In this document: one piece after another, positions 31,704-41,576 of the stretch
How positions within the stretch are numbered: position 1 is the stretch's first letter
Layout of the letters: each line of letters opens with the position of its first letter
DNA from: Helicobacter ganmani
Lineage (GTDB): Bacteria > Campylobacterota > Campylobacteria > Campylobacterales > Helicobacteraceae
NCBI RefSeq assembly: GCF_003364315.1
Contig: NZ_NXLS01000001.1
Span: forward strand, 1 to 64,000
Direction: 5' to 3'
Length of the DNA stretch: 64,000 nt
Program-made: the position numbers and the translations under genes
The notes under the pieces: generated by a model
Database searches by the model: none
The model's input: only the letters and a program-made list of their open reading frames with translations
What the model was told of the DNA's origin: nothing

Positions 31704-33011
31704 ATGAATAAAAACTCCTTATCCATTGTAATTTTAGCGGCTGGTAAAGGCACGCGTATGAAGTCTAATACTCCTAAAGTCTTACATAGAATTTGTGGGC
31801 GTGAAATGCTATATTATAGCATTAAGGAATCTCTGAAGTTAAGCAATGATGTTTGTGTGATTTTGGGTTTTGAAGCAGAACGGATTAAAGAAAAAATGCA
31901 AGAATATTTTGGAGATAAAATCCGCTTTTTATACCAAGATTTGGTAGATTTTCCCGGAACAGGTGGAGCGCTTAAAGGTTATTTACCAAAATATAAGAAA
32001 GTTTTGGTTTTAAATGGTGATATGCCTTTGGTGCAAGCAGAGGAATTGTCAAAATTTATGCACTTGGATTCTGAAGTTGTGATGAGTGTGCTTGATTTGC
32101 CTAATACAAATGGTTATGGACGTGTTGTTATTCGCGAGAATCAAGTGCAAGAAATTATAGAAGAAAAAGATGCGAATGCGGAAATTCTGGCACTTCACAC
32201 ATTAAATGCTGGGGTTTATTGTTTTAACCGCGAAATTTTAGAATCTTATCTGCCGCGTTTGGATAATAATAATGCACAAAAAGAATATTATTTGACAGAT
32301 ATTATTGCACTTGCAAGAAGGGATTCTGTAACTATTATGCCTTTATTTGTGGAGATTACAAATTTTAAAGGCGTAAATGATAAATTAGACCTTGCGAGAG
32401 CGGAAGAAATTTTGGGCGATCGCATCAAGGAATCTTGGATAAAAAAAGGTGTTTTAATGTGTTTGCCTAATACAATTTATATTGAAGAGGGCGTGGAATT
32501 TGTCGGTGAATGTGTAGTGGAAAATGGTGTCCGTATTTGTGGGGATTCTAAAATCATTCATTCCCATATTAAGGCACAAAGCATTATAGAATCTAGTATT
32601 ATAGAATCTAGTGATGTGGGACCTTTAGCGCATTTGCGTCCTCAAAGCGTGATAAAAAATACGCATATTGGAAACTTTGTAGAAGTAAAAAAATCCCAAT
32701 TAGAGAGCGTCAAGGCAGGACATTTAAGTTATATTGGAGATAGTGAAATAGGAAGCGGTACGAATATTGGTGCGGGCTTTATTACTTGTAATTACAATGG
32801 CAAGAGTAAGCATAAAACAATAATTGGTAAAAATGTATTTATCGGGAGTGATTCGCAAGCAGTAGCACCTGTGGTGATTGAAGATGATTGTCTCATTGGT
32901 GCTGGAAGCACGATAAGACGGAATCTCAAAAAAGGCGAACTCTTTGTTACGCGTGGAGAAGAAGTGAGTAAAGCGGGATTTTTTTATAAATTTTTCAATA
33001 AAAAATCATAG
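31704..33011 (+). CDS. glmU: Bifunctional UDP-GlcNAc pyrophosphorylase / glucosamine-1-P acetyltransferase
   Basis: This 435-residue enzyme makes UDP-GlcNAc for peptidoglycan and LPS. The uridyltransferase domain begins LAAGKGTRMKSNTPKVLH (residues about 10-28), with NGDMP and NAGVYCF. The acetyltransferase half is a left-handed beta-helix with hexapeptide turns (IGNFVEVKKS, GHLSYIGDSEIGSGTNIGAGFITCNYNGKSKHKT). It is the first clearly chromosomal gene right of the element. Confidence 0.95.
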   Translation: MNKNSLSIVILAAGKGTRMKSNTPKVLHRICGREMLYYSIKESLKLSNDVCVILGFEAERIKEKMQEYFGDKIRFLYQDLVDFPGTGGALKGYLPKYKKVLVLNGDMPLVQAEELSKFMHLDSEVVMSVLDLPNTNGYGRVVIRENQVQEIIEEKDANAEILALHTLNAGVYCFNREILESYLPRLDNNNAQKEYYLTDIIALARRDSVTIMPLFVEITNFKGVNDKLDLARAEEILGDRIKESWIKKGVLMCLPNTIYIEEGVEFVGECVVENGVRICGDSKIIHSHIKAQSIIESSIIESSDVGPLAHLRPQSVIKNTHIGNFVEVKKSQLESVKAGHLSYIGDSEIGSGTNIGAGFITCNYNGKSKHKTIIGKNVFIGSDSQAVAPVVIEDDCLIGAGSTIRRNLKKGELFVTRGEEVSKAGFFYKFFNKKS

Positions 33012-33047
33012 AATTACACATTAAATTATTTTTGAAAGAAGTGGAAA

Positions 33048-33245
33048 ATGCAAATTAAACTTAATGGAAATATTATTCATACAGAATCCAAAAATGTTTT
33101 GGAGTTGTTGCAGGAATATAAAATAGAAACAAAAAGTGTAGCTGTTGCGATTAATCTTGAAATTGTCAAACAAGAGAAGTGGGATTCCTTTCTTTTAAAA
33201 GAAAACGATATTATAGAATGTCTTACCTTTATGGGTGGTGGATAA
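33048..33245 (+). CDS. thiS: Sulfur carrier protein ThiS
   Basis: The 65-residue ubiquitin-like protein starts MQIKLNGNIIHTESKNVLELLQEYKI and ends in the required Gly-Gly (LTFMGGG, with an extra Gly before). It carries thiocarboxylate sulfur for thiazole synthesis in thiamine biosynthesis. It lies alone between glmU and argC; the thiC gene of the same pathway is at 61977. Confidence 0.88.
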   Translation: MQIKLNGNIIHTESKNVLELLQEYKIETKSVAVAINLEIVKQEKWDSFLLKENDIIECLTFMGGG

Positions 33246-33325
33246 AGAATCTAACATTGAAAGCCTTAAAAGCAGAAAGATAATTTTAAAGTAAATAAAA
33301 ATCAGTTCAATTAAAAGGGAGAATA

Positions 33326-34336
33326 ATGAAAATTAAAACTTCTATTGTTGGAGTCAGTGGCTATACAGGATTGGAGCTTGTAAAGCTCTTGATTCACCAC
33401 CCTGTATTTGAACTGAATGCAGTATATGCTAGCGAGAATCATCAAGAATTATCCGCTTTACATTGTTGTTTAAAAGATGTAATAAAATTACCTGTATCGG
33501 AAGCAAATTTGACACAAATTGCACAAGAAAGTGAATTGGTTTTTCTTGCCTTACCACACCAAAAAGCAATGGAATATGTTAAAGGGCTTTATGATAAGGG
33601 TGTTAAAATTGTAGATTTGTCGGCGGATTATCGTTTGAGTTTAGAAAAATATGAGGAGAATTATTGCACTCATTTGGATAAAGAGAATCTAAAAAATGCA
33701 GTTTATGGGTTACCTGAATATAATCGCTCACAAGTTGCCAAAACAAGCTTGGTTGCTAATCCGGGCTGTTACCCCACAGCTTCTTTATTGGCGATTCTGC
33801 CTTTTATTCCTTATTTGGATTTGAATCATACACTTTATATTGATGCAAAAAGTGGAGTAAGTGGAGCAGGAAAAAAGTTAGCGCAAACTTCTCATTTTGT
33901 AACGATTAATGAGAATCTTTTTGCATATTCTCCTATCAATCATCGTCATTCTTCTGAAATTAATGAGCAATTAAAAAAGCTTGGTAAGGAGAATCTAAAG
34001 GCACTTTTTGTGCCACATTTGATTCCGCTTACACGCGGTATGTTAGTGTCTGTTTATGCGCGTTTAAAAGAGCCGATAGAGGCATTAGAGATTTTGCAAA
34101 CCAAATACAATAATGAACCATTTGTTCGTGTTAGGAGGACTTGCTCCCAAATTAAAAATGTTGCAGGCACACATTTTTGTGATATTTTTGCTAAAACCGA
34201 TGGCTTGGATTTATTTATTACTTCAAGTATTGACAATCTCTTGCGTGGTGCAAGCTCCCAAGCACTTGCGAATGCTAATTTAATGTTTGGGTTAGAAGAA
34301 TCCTTAGGATTACCACAAATTGCATATGCTCCTTAG
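33326..34336 (+). CDS. argC: N-acetyl-gamma-glutamyl-phosphate reductase
   Basis: The 336-residue enzyme catalyses the NADPH-dependent third step of arginine synthesis. Seen are the Rossmann start IVGVSGYTGLELVKLLIHHP, the active-site Cys in VANPGCYPTASLLA (about residue 149) and the catalytic His segment PHLIPLTRGMLVSV. Length and architecture are normal. AAAGGGAG precedes the ATG. Confidence 0.95.
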   Translation: MKIKTSIVGVSGYTGLELVKLLIHHPVFELNAVYASENHQELSALHCCLKDVIKLPVSEANLTQIAQESELVFLALPHQKAMEYVKGLYDKGVKIVDLSADYRLSLEKYEENYCTHLDKENLKNAVYGLPEYNRSQVAKTSLVANPGCYPTASLLAILPFIPYLDLNHTLYIDAKSGVSGAGKKLAQTSHFVTINENLFAYSPINHRHSSEINEQLKKLGKENLKALFVPHLIPLTRGMLVSVYARLKEPIEALEILQTKYNNEPFVRVRRTCSQIKNVAGTHFCDIFAKTDGLDLFITSSIDNLLRGASSQALANANLMFGLEESLGLPQIAYAP

Positions 34337-34350
34337 CATTTAAAAACAAA

Positions 34351-35112
34351 ATGATACAAGAGAAATTCATCATTCAAGAAGGGGCGATTTTTATTGCCGA
34401 TTCACATCATCATAGTCTTTACCAAAATACATTGGATTCTGCGTTTCAAGAGCTTTTGCAATTTTCTAGTCGGCAGATTTTTCTTATGGGAGATATTTTT
34501 GATTTTTTAGTTGGCAGTGTCCAGCAATCTTTGAGAGATAATCAAAAAACACTTGAGCTGTTAGAGCAGTTATCTTTCAAGCACAAAATTTATTATTTTG
34601 AAGGGAATCACGATTTTTTATTATCGCAAATTCCTCATTTTAAAAATATTTGTTATTTTCCATTGAATGTCCAACCTGTTTGTTTTGACTTTGGAGGAAA
34701 GAAAGCTTATTTAGCACACGGAGATATATTTTTGAATTGGCAGTACTCATTTTATACTAAAATGATCCGCCAACATTTTTTTATTAAATTTTTAGATTTT
34801 TTTTCTTTTTTTCTGTATCCTCAAATTTTGCATTATTTACAAAACAAAAAGAAGCAAAAAAAAATGACAAAAAATACAAATAAATCACTTATTGATGGCG
34901 ATAAATTAGCATTTTTACGCATTAATAAATATAAAAAAAACTTAAATATTTCAAACGATTCCTATATTGTAGAGGGGCATTTTCATTGGGGTAAAAATGT
35001 AAAATTTCATCAAATGAATTACATTGGGTTACCTTTTTTTGCTTGTAAAAAAAAGTATTTTGTTGTAGAATATACAAATTATTGTTTATCCTTAATTGAA
35101 AAGGAGTTATGA
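34351..35112 (+). CDS. LpxH-like metallophosphoesterase (UDP-2,3-diacylglucosamine hydrolase type)
   Basis: The 253-residue protein has the calcineurin-like metal motifs IADSHHH (usual DxH), MGDIFDFL (GDxxD), FEGNHDFLL (GNHD), AHGDIF and EGHFHWGKN (GHxH). The GDIFDF spacing and size fit the LpxH family that acts in lipid A synthesis at the membrane, although the first motif is DSHHH rather than DLHL. It ends in a ribosome-site-bearing sequence for cheV, with one base between stop and the next start. Confidence 0.75.
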   Translation: MIQEKFIIQEGAIFIADSHHHSLYQNTLDSAFQELLQFSSRQIFLMGDIFDFLVGSVQQSLRDNQKTLELLEQLSFKHKIYYFEGNHDFLLSQIPHFKNICYFPLNVQPVCFDFGGKKAYLAHGDIFLNWQYSFYTKMIRQHFFIKFLDFFSFFLYPQILHYLQNKKKQKKMTKNTNKSLIDGDKLAFLRINKYKKNLNISNDSYIVEGHFHWGKNVKFHQMNYIGLPFFACKKKYFVVEYTNYCLSLIEKEL

Positions 35113-35113
35113 G

Positions 35114-36067
35114 GTGTCAAACTTTGAACGTGATGATACTCTAAAAGTTGGAACCAACGAAATGGAGTTGGTGGATTTTAGAATTCATAAACTTGAAAAA
35201 GGTAAATTGTATGAGGGGATTTACGGAATTAATGTTGCAAAAGTTAATGAAATAATCCGCTTGCCAGAACTTACAGAGTTGCCGGGAGTGCCTGACTATA
35301 TAGAGGGAATCTTTGATTTACGAGGGGTTGTTATACCAGTGATTAACCTTGCAAAATGGATGAATGTTGAAGTTCCTAAGAATAAAAAAATTAAACCACG
35401 TGTGATTATTGCGGAATTTAATAATATTATGATAGGTTTTATTGTGCATGAGGCAAAACGGATTCGTAGAATTAGTTGGAAAGACATTGAGCCAGCGCAC
35501 TTTAGTTCTTCTATAGAAGCTAATATGGATAAAAGTAAAATCACAGGTGTTACAAGGATTGAGGGAGACCAAGTCTTGTTGGTTTTGGATTTAGAAAGCA
35601 TTGTGCAAGATTTAGGATTCTATCATCCTGAAATGAGTGCAGAACGTTCGTATAATAAATTTAGTGGATTAGCTCTTGTGCTTGATGATAGCGCGATTGC
35701 TAGAAAAATCTTAAAAGAGTTTTTAGAGAAAATGGGCTTTGATGTAGCAGAAGCAAACAATGGAGAAGCGGGACTTCAAAAGCTTAATAAACTTTATGAA
35801 AATTATGGAGATAATCTAATTTCGCAACTTAAGATTATCATTTCAGATATTGAAATGCCTCAAATGGACGGATTCCACTTTGCAGCTAAAGTGAAAGAAG
35901 ACCCAAGATTTGCCAAGATTCCAATTGTTTTTAGCTCTTCTATTAGTGATAGGTTTAGTGAGAGTAGAGGTAAAGAGGCGGGTGCAGAATCTTATCTTGT
36001 GAAATTTGATGGAAATAAATTTCACGATGAAATTACAAGAATTGTCAATAAATACAGCAGTAATTAG
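35114..36067 (+). CDS. cheV: Chemotaxis coupling protein CheV (CheW-REC)
   Basis: The start is taken as GTG at 35114 (VSNFERDD, 317 residues) because AAGGAG ends 7 nt upstream, inside the 3' end of the previous gene. A CheW-like domain (about residues 20-165; GINVAKVNEIIRLPELTELPGVPDYIEGIFDLRG) is followed by a receiver domain (VLDDSAIARKIL, phospho-acceptor Asp in IISDIEMPQMDGF). It links receptors to CheA and may buffer phosphate. It is the first gene of the cheV-cheA-cheW cluster. Confidence 0.93.
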   Translation: MSNFERDDTLKVGTNEMELVDFRIHKLEKGKLYEGIYGINVAKVNEIIRLPELTELPGVPDYIEGIFDLRGVVIPVINLAKWMNVEVPKNKKIKPRVIIAEFNNIMIGFIVHEAKRIRRISWKDIEPAHFSSSIEANMDKSKITGVTRIEGDQVLLVLDLESIVQDLGFYHPEMSAERSYNKFSGLALVLDDSAIARKILKEFLEKMGFDVAEANNGEAGLQKLNKLYENYGDNLISQLKIIISDIEMPQMDGFHFAAKVKEDPRFAKIPIVFSSSISDRFSESRGKEAGAESYLVKFDGNKFHDEITRIVNKYSSN

Positions 36068-36099
36068 TGTAAATTTTATTTTTAAGGAAAGGTATAATT

Positions 36100-38514
36100 A
36101 TGGATGAAATGCAAGAGATACTAGAGGATTTTCTAATTGAAGCGTTTGAAATGGTTGAGCAACTTGACCAAGATTTGGTGGAATTAGAAAATAACCCTGA
36201 TGATTTAGATCTATTAAATAGAATCTTTAGGGTAGCTCATACCATTAAGGGTTCCGGTTCATTTTTGAATTTCTCAGTGCTAACACATTTAACACATCAT
36301 ATGGAAGATGTATTAAACAAAGCAAGACATGGTGAATTAGCAATTACTCCAGATATTATGGATGTGGTTTTGGAATCTATTGACTTTATGAAAAAATTAT
36401 TAAATGCAATTAGAGACACAGGAACAGATGCCAATACAGGTTTAGATGGTGATATTGCAGGTGTAGTTGAGAGATTAGATGCAATTTCAAAAGGTGAAAC
36501 TCCACAAGCTGCAGCAGCTCCAGCAGAAGCACCTGCGGCAGTCCCACAAGCTACAGCACCAGAGCCAGCCGCAGATGAGCCAGAGCCAGACTATGCCAAT
36601 ATGTCTCCTGAAGAAGTGGAAAAAGAGATTGAAAGATTGCTTAATAAACGACAAGAAGAGGATAAGAAAAAACGCGAAGAAAAACGTGCAAAAGGTGAAT
36701 TAGGTGATGTGCAAGCACCGGGAGAAGTTGGAGAAGCAGCTGCTCCTGCCGCTCCTAAACCAGCACCTGCAGCTACACCCAAACCTGCAGCTGCTGCTGC
36801 GCCAAAGCCAGCTCCTGCTAAACCAGCTGCAAAACCTCGTTCAGGAGGTGAGGAAAGCAAGGCACCAGCTACTGCTATGGAACAAACGATTCGCGTAGAT
36901 GTTAAACGTCTTGATAGTTTGATGAATCTAATTGGTGAGCTTGTTCTTGGTAAAAACCGACTGATTAAAATCTATAATGATGTGGAAGAGCGCTATGAGG
37001 GAGAAAAATTTTTAGAAGAGCTCAATCAGGTTGTTGCAAGTGTATCTATGGTAACTACGGATATTCAACTTGCAGTTATGAAAACAAGAATGTTGCCAAT
37101 CGGTAGGGTGTTTAATAAGTTCCCTCGTATGGTGCGCGACCTTTCAAGAGACCTTGGTAAAGAAATAGACTTGGTTATCAGTGGAGAGGAGACAGAGCTT
37201 GATAAGTCTATTGTAGAGGAAATTGGCGACCCATTAGTGCATTTGATTAGAAATGCGTGCGACCACGGTGTAGAATCCAAAGAGGATAGAGCTGCAGCAG
37301 GTAAGCCAGAGAAAGGAACGGTTGAGCTTAAAGCTTATAATGAAGGGAATCATATTGTTGTAGAAATTAAAGACGATGGCAAGGGAATGGATCCAGATGT
37401 ATTGCGTTCTAAAGCCGTAGAAAAGGGTCTTATTAGTGAGCGTGAAGCGGATTCTATGGCAGACAAAGAAGCTTATGGATTAATTTTTAGAGCGGGATTT
37501 TCAACTGCTAAAGTCGTTACCAATGTAAGTGGGCGCGGGGTAGGAATGGATGTTGTTAAAACCAATATTGAAAAACTTAATGGTATTATTGATGTAGAGA
37601 GTGTTCATGGCGAAGGCACTACTTTGAAGCTCAAAATTCCTCTTACTTTGGCAATTATTCAATCTTTGCTTGTTGGTGTGCAAGAAGAATTTTACGCAAT
37701 TCCTCTTGCTTCAGTTATTGAGACAGTTAGAATTTCGCAAGATGAAATCTATACAGTGGAAAACAAAAGTGTTTTACGCTTAAGAAATGAAGTATTGCCA
37801 CTTGTGCGTTTAGCAGATATTTTTGGTGTGGATTCTGTTTTTGATGATTCAGAACAAGCCTATGTTGTTGTGATTGGTTTGGCAGAAAACAAAATTGGTA
37901 TTATTGTGGATTTCCTTATCGGACAAGAAGAAGTTGTTATTAAATCTTTAGGTTCTTATTTGAAAGGAACTGAAGGAATTGCAGGTGCAACAATTCGCGG
38001 CGATGGTAGAGTAACATTGATTGTGGATATTGCAGCAATGATGCAAATGGCAAAACAAGTCAAAGTGAGTATTAATAAACTCAAAGAAGAAAGTGATACA
38101 AAACGTGAGAAAACTTCTCCAAGTGATTATCAAGTCTTAATTGTGGATGATTCTATGACGGATAGAGCAATAATGAAAAAATCTTTAAAGCCGTTGGGCA
38201 TCACTTTAACGGAAGCGACAAATGGTGTTGAGGCATTGGATATTATTAAAAATGGTGACAAACATTTTGATGCTGTTTTGATTGATATTGAAATGCCTAA
38301 AATGGACGGCTATACACTAGCAGCAGAGATTCGTAAATATGCTAAGTTTAAAAATTTACCACTTATGGCAGTTACAAGCCGAACTAGTAAAACCGATAGA
38401 ATGCGTGGTGTAGAATCAGGAATGACAGAATATATTACGAAACCTTATTCGCCAGAATATTTGATGAATGTTGTCAAACGAAATATTAACCTAACTGTGG
38501 AGGTAACAGAATAA
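36100..38514 (+). CDS. cheA: Chemotaxis histidine kinase CheA with C-terminal receiver (CheAY)
   Basis: This 804-residue protein has the HPt domain with phosphorylated His47 in RVAHTIKGSGSF, a long Pro/Ala-rich linker (about residues 130-250), a dimerisation helix pair, and the ATP domain (NACDHGVESKEDR, DDGKGMD, GRGVGMDVV). A CheW-like domain and a receiver domain follow (VDDSMTDRAIM, Asp in VLIDIEMPKMDGY, near residue 727). The CheA-REC fusion is normal for epsilonproteobacteria. It overlaps cheW by one base. Confidence 0.96.
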   Translation: MDEMQEILEDFLIEAFEMVEQLDQDLVELENNPDDLDLLNRIFRVAHTIKGSGSFLNFSVLTHLTHHMEDVLNKARHGELAITPDIMDVVLESIDFMKKLLNAIRDTGTDANTGLDGDIAGVVERLDAISKGETPQAAAAPAEAPAAVPQATAPEPAADEPEPDYANMSPEEVEKEIERLLNKRQEEDKKKREEKRAKGELGDVQAPGEVGEAAAPAAPKPAPAATPKPAAAAAPKPAPAKPAAKPRSGGEESKAPATAMEQTIRVDVKRLDSLMNLIGELVLGKNRLIKIYNDVEERYEGEKFLEELNQVVASVSMVTTDIQLAVMKTRMLPIGRVFNKFPRMVRDLSRDLGKEIDLVISGEETELDKSIVEEIGDPLVHLIRNACDHGVESKEDRAAAGKPEKGTVELKAYNEGNHIVVEIKDDGKGMDPDVLRSKAVEKGLISEREADSMADKEAYGLIFRAGFSTAKVVTNVSGRGVGMDVVKTNIEKLNGIIDVESVHGEGTTLKLKIPLTLAIIQSLLVGVQEEFYAIPLASVIETVRISQDEIYTVENKSVLRLRNEVLPLVRLADIFGVDSVFDDSEQAYVVVIGLAENKIGIIVDFLIGQEEVVIKSLGSYLKGTEGIAGATIRGDGRVTLIVDIAAMMQMAKQVKVSINKLKEESDTKREKTSPSDYQVLIVDDSMTDRAIMKKSLKPLGITLTEATNGVEALDIIKNGDKHFDAVLIDIEMPKMDGYTLAAEIRKYAKFKNLPLMAVTSRTSKTDRMRGVESGMTEYITKPYSPEYLMNVVKRNINLTVEVTE

Positions 38515-39005
38515 TGAGTAATCAATTACAAGACGTTTTACAAAAACAACAAGAACAAAAAAAGCCACCTGTTGAGACAGAAAATGTCATTCAGCTCGTT
38601 GCCTTTGTGGTTGGTTCAGAAGAATATGCAGTGCCAATTCTAAGTATTCAAGAGATTATTAAACCCTTAGAATATACAAGAGTACCCGGAGTGCCTAATT
38701 ATGTTCTTGGTGTGTTTAATATGCGCGGATGGGTTGTTCCATTAATTAACTTGCGCCTAAAATTTGGCTTGCCTTACGAAAAACCAACAGAAGACACGCG
38801 TTATATTGTGATTCGTAATCAAGAAGAACGTGCCGGATTCGTTATTGATAGATTAACAGAGGCAGTGCGAATTAGAGAATCTGATATTGACCCAACACCA
38901 GAGACAATCAGTCAAGATGAAAGCTTGATTTATGGTGTCGGTAAAAGAGACGATAGAATCATTACTATTTTGCGTCCAGAAGAGTTGTTGAAACGCACTT
39001 TCTAA
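38514..39005 (+). CDS. cheW: Chemotaxis adaptor CheW
   Basis: This 163-residue single-domain adaptor is recognised by VAFVVGSEEYAVPILSIQEIIKPLEYTRVPGVPNYVLGVFNMRGWVVPLINL and VGKRDDRIITILRPEELL. It bridges chemoreceptors and CheA at the membrane. Two hairpins after its stop end the operon. Confidence 0.95.
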   Translation: MSNQLQDVLQKQQEQKKPPVETENVIQLVAFVVGSEEYAVPILSIQEIIKPLEYTRVPGVPNYVLGVFNMRGWVVPLINLRLKFGLPYEKPTEDTRYIVIRNQEERAGFVIDRLTEAVRIRESDIDPTPETISQDESLIYGVGKRDDRIITILRPEELLKRTF

Positions 39006-39011
39006 TATTTT

Positions 39012-39072
39012 GCCCTTTTTTGGGCTTTGATAGATTTACACTCAATTTTATTTGAGTGCGTTTAACTCTTTT
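39012..39072 (+). terminator. Tandem intrinsic terminators after cheW
   Basis: The first hairpin is GCCC-TTTTTT-GGGC with trailing TTTGA (39012-39029). The second is CACTCAA/TTGAGTG (39039-39058), followed by CGTTTAACTCTTTT. They close the cheV-cheA-cheW transcript ahead of the convergent gpsA gene. Confidence 0.65.
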
Positions 39073-39144
39073 ATAATCTGCTAAATTTTTTCAAATTTTT
39101 TAATTTTTATTAAATTTATATTTTTTCTTGTATTTTGATTTTTG

Positions 39145-40029
39145 TTAGCTTTTCATTAAATCACTCAAGCTTTGTTTTGGACTCTTTCCATCTATGATTA
39201 ATGCGACTTCTTGGGCGATAGGTGTGTAGATTCCATATTTTTGGCTCATTAAGTAAATTTCTTTAGAAGTTTTTACTCCTTCTGCTACTTCCCCAATCTC
39301 TTCTAAGACAGCCATTAGAGATTTGCCCGATGCTAATCCGATTCCAACACGAAAATTGCGTGAGAGCATTGAGTTGGCAGTCAAAAATAAATCGCCTGCA
39401 CCAGATAAACCTAAAAATGTGGAATCTTTAGCCCCAAAGTATTTTCCAAAACGTGTCATTTCTACAAGTCCTCGTGCCACAAGTGAAGAGCGTGCGTTGT
39501 TTCCAAGTTTCATTCCTTCACAGATTCCACTTGCAATTGCAATGACATTTTTGTATGCTCCCCCGATTTCACCTCCTATGACATCATTGCACGCATAGGG
39601 TTTGATAAAATTTGGAAACAATTGTAACCATTCTTTGGCATAATGAATTTCTTTGGAATGGATATTTAATGCACAAGGAAGAGAATCTTGCACTTCTTTG
39701 GCAAAGCTTGGTCCAGCCAAGAAGCAAAGTTTGCTTTGAGGATAAAAAGATTCAAAAATCTCACTCACAAATTGTCCTTGTGCGATTCCTTTGGAGGCAA
39801 CTAGAATTTTAGAATTTGCTGGTAGGGGTGAGGTTGCAAGCCAAGAATGCAAAGCAGAACTTGCAATCGCAACAATAAAAAATTCGCTCTCTTGTGCGAC
39901 TTGTGATGAAATTTGCGATTCTATTCCTAAATTTTTGCGTGAAACAATGGAACAATGATTTGTTTTGCTAAAGGCGAGATGTAAAGCCTTTCCCCAAGCT
40001 CCACCGCCAAATACACTGATTTTTGGCAT
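39145..40029 (-). CDS. gpsA: Glycerol-3-phosphate dehydrogenase (NAD(P)+)
   Basis: This 294-residue enzyme forms glycerol-3-phosphate for phospholipids. Evidence is the N-terminal Rossmann motif VFGGGAWGKALHLAF, ASKGIAQGQFVSEI, FLAGPSFAKEV, the catalytic Lys in GGEIGGAYKNVIAIASGICEGMKLGNNARSSLVARGL, and GLSGAGDLFLT. It is slightly shorter than average but complete, and divergent from fliI. Confidence 0.95.
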   Translation of the reverse strand: MPKISVFGGGAWGKALHLAFSKTNHCSIVSRKNLGIESQISSQVAQESEFFIVAIASSALHSWLATSPLPANSKILVASKGIAQGQFVSEIFESFYPQSKLCFLAGPSFAKEVQDSLPCALNIHSKEIHYAKEWLQLFPNFIKPYACNDVIGGEIGGAYKNVIAIASGICEGMKLGNNARSSLVARGLVEMTRFGKYFGAKDSTFLGLSGAGDLFLTANSMLSRNFRVGIGLASGKSLMAVLEEIGEVAEGVKTSKEIYLMSQKYGIYTPIAQEVALIIDGKSPKQSLSDLMKS

Positions 40030-40086
40030 TTTTATCCTTTTAAGGTAAAACTAAATAAAAGAAAACTAATTTTAATTCTTTGAAGT

Positions 40087-40092
40087 TATAAT
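40087..40092 (+). promoter_or_regulatory. -10 box upstream of fliI
   Basis: TATAAT 60 bases before the fliI start, in the divergent gpsA/fliI interval. It fits a sigma70 promoter. Confidence 0.45.
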
Positions 40093-40151
40093 TTTAGTAA
40101 AAATATATTAAAATTTCACTTCGTTGAAATCAAAACAAAAGAGCCTTAATA

Positions 40152-41450
40152 ATGTCCCTACAAAATCTAAAAGAGCGTTTAAATGGTTTAAATTTATCCC
40201 CCGCATTTGGTTTAATTATTAAAGTAGAACAAGGATTTTTATCAGCAGATGGGCTGATTCCGCATATTGGTGATATTGTGCGAATTGTAGGCGAAGACAA
40301 TAGCGCAATGGGTATGGTTACAGCATTAGAAAAAGATAATTTTAAAATCACCCCCTTTTCATTTATTGAAGGAATGAAAGTGGGAGATAAGGTTTATCTA
40401 AACACTCGCGGATTGCAGATTCCTATTGGTCCTGAATTGCTTGGAAGAGTAATTAATCCGTTAGGAGAACCCATAGATGGCAAGGGGACTTTAAAGGCAG
40501 AAGGTGCAATGCCCATTATTCGTCCTCCTATTGCAGCAATGCGACGTGGTATGATTGATGAAGTATTTAGTGTAGGTGTGAAAAGTATTGATGGATTATT
40601 GACTTGTGGCAAAGGGCAGAAATTAGGAATCTTTGCTGGCAGTGGAGTGGGGAAATCTACTCTTATGGGAATGATTGTACGTGGCGCAACTGCAAAAATT
40701 AAAGTGATTGCACTTATTGGAGAGCGTGGTAGAGAAGTGCCAGAGTTTGTGGAGAAAAATTTAGGTGGGGATTTGACAAATACAGTGTTGGTTGTTGCTA
40801 CGAGTGATGATTCGCCCTTGATGAGAAAATATGGTGCGTTTGCCGCAATGAGTGTTGCAGAATATTTCAAAGCAAAAGGCGAAGATGTTTTATTTATTAT
40901 GGATTCTGTAACGCGTTTTGCAATGGCGCAAAGAGAAATTGGGCTTGCGCTTGGTGAGCCACCAACAAGCAAGGGCTATCCACCCTCTGTTTTAACGCTT
41001 TTGCCTCAATTAATGGAAAGAGCAGGTAAAGAGGAAGGACATGGCTCTATTACGGCATATTTTACGGTATTGGTGGAAGGTGATGATATGAGTGATCCAA
41101 TTGCAGATCAAAGTAGAAGTATTTTAGATGGACATATTGTATTGGACCGCTCTTTGACAGATTTTGGAATTTACCCCCCGATTAATATTTTAAATTCTGC
41201 TTCAAGGTTAATGGGTGATGTAGCGACTGAAGAGCATATAGAGGCAGCAAGGAAGTTTCGTCGCTTATATTCTGCTATCAAAGAAAATGAAGTGTTAATT
41301 AGAATTGGAGCTTATCAGGCGGGAAGTGATAAGGATTTAGATGAAGCCATAGCTAAAAAAGAGAAAATGGAAGAATATTTAAAGCAAAGTTATAATGAGG
41401 CAATTAGCTATGAAGAGAGCGTGCAACAATTAATAGAAATTATGCAATAA
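40152..41450 (+). CDS. fliI: Flagellar type III export ATPase
   Basis: This 432-residue F1-beta-like ATPase energises flagellar protein export. Walker A is GIFAGSGVGKSTLMGM (about residue 157-172), and GERGREVPEFVEKNL, LFIMDSVTRFAMAQREIGLALGEPPTSKGYPPSVLTLLPQLMERAG distinguish FliI from the ATP synthase beta chain. It is the only flagellar structural gene in the window and relevant to the Cj0814-like proteins, which are thought to leave by the flagellar export route. Confidence 0.94.
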   Translation: MSLQNLKERLNGLNLSPAFGLIIKVEQGFLSADGLIPHIGDIVRIVGEDNSAMGMVTALEKDNFKITPFSFIEGMKVGDKVYLNTRGLQIPIGPELLGRVINPLGEPIDGKGTLKAEGAMPIIRPPIAAMRRGMIDEVFSVGVKSIDGLLTCGKGQKLGIFAGSGVGKSTLMGMIVRGATAKIKVIALIGERGREVPEFVEKNLGGDLTNTVLVVATSDDSPLMRKYGAFAAMSVAEYFKAKGEDVLFIMDSVTRFAMAQREIGLALGEPPTSKGYPPSVLTLLPQLMERAGKEEGHGSITAYFTVLVEGDDMSDPIADQSRSILDGHIVLDRSLTDFGIYPPINILNSASRLMGDVATEEHIEAARKFRRLYSAIKENEVLIRIGAYQAGSDKDLDEAIAKKEKMEEYLKQSYNEAISYEESVQQLIEIMQ

Positions 41451-41534
41451 AATTCTCTAGAACAATGAAGGTAAGTAAAAAAATATTTAACTAAAAAGAA
41501 TCATAAAAGTTTTTATTTTTTAAGTTATTTATCG

Positions 41535-41540
41535 TATAAT
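41535..41540 (+). promoter_or_regulatory. -10 box of trxA
   Basis: TATAAT 37 bases before the trxA start, giving a leader of about 30 nt that contains TTAAGGAG. Confidence 0.55.
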
Positions 41541-41576
41541 TAAACCCATAAAATTTAATATTTTAAGGAGAAAATT

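Noticed and set aside
36591-36860. Antisense Gly/Ala-rich open frame opposite cheA
   Set aside because: It is the mirror of the Pro/Ala-rich linker of CheA; its composition follows from the linker codons and it has no ribosome site.
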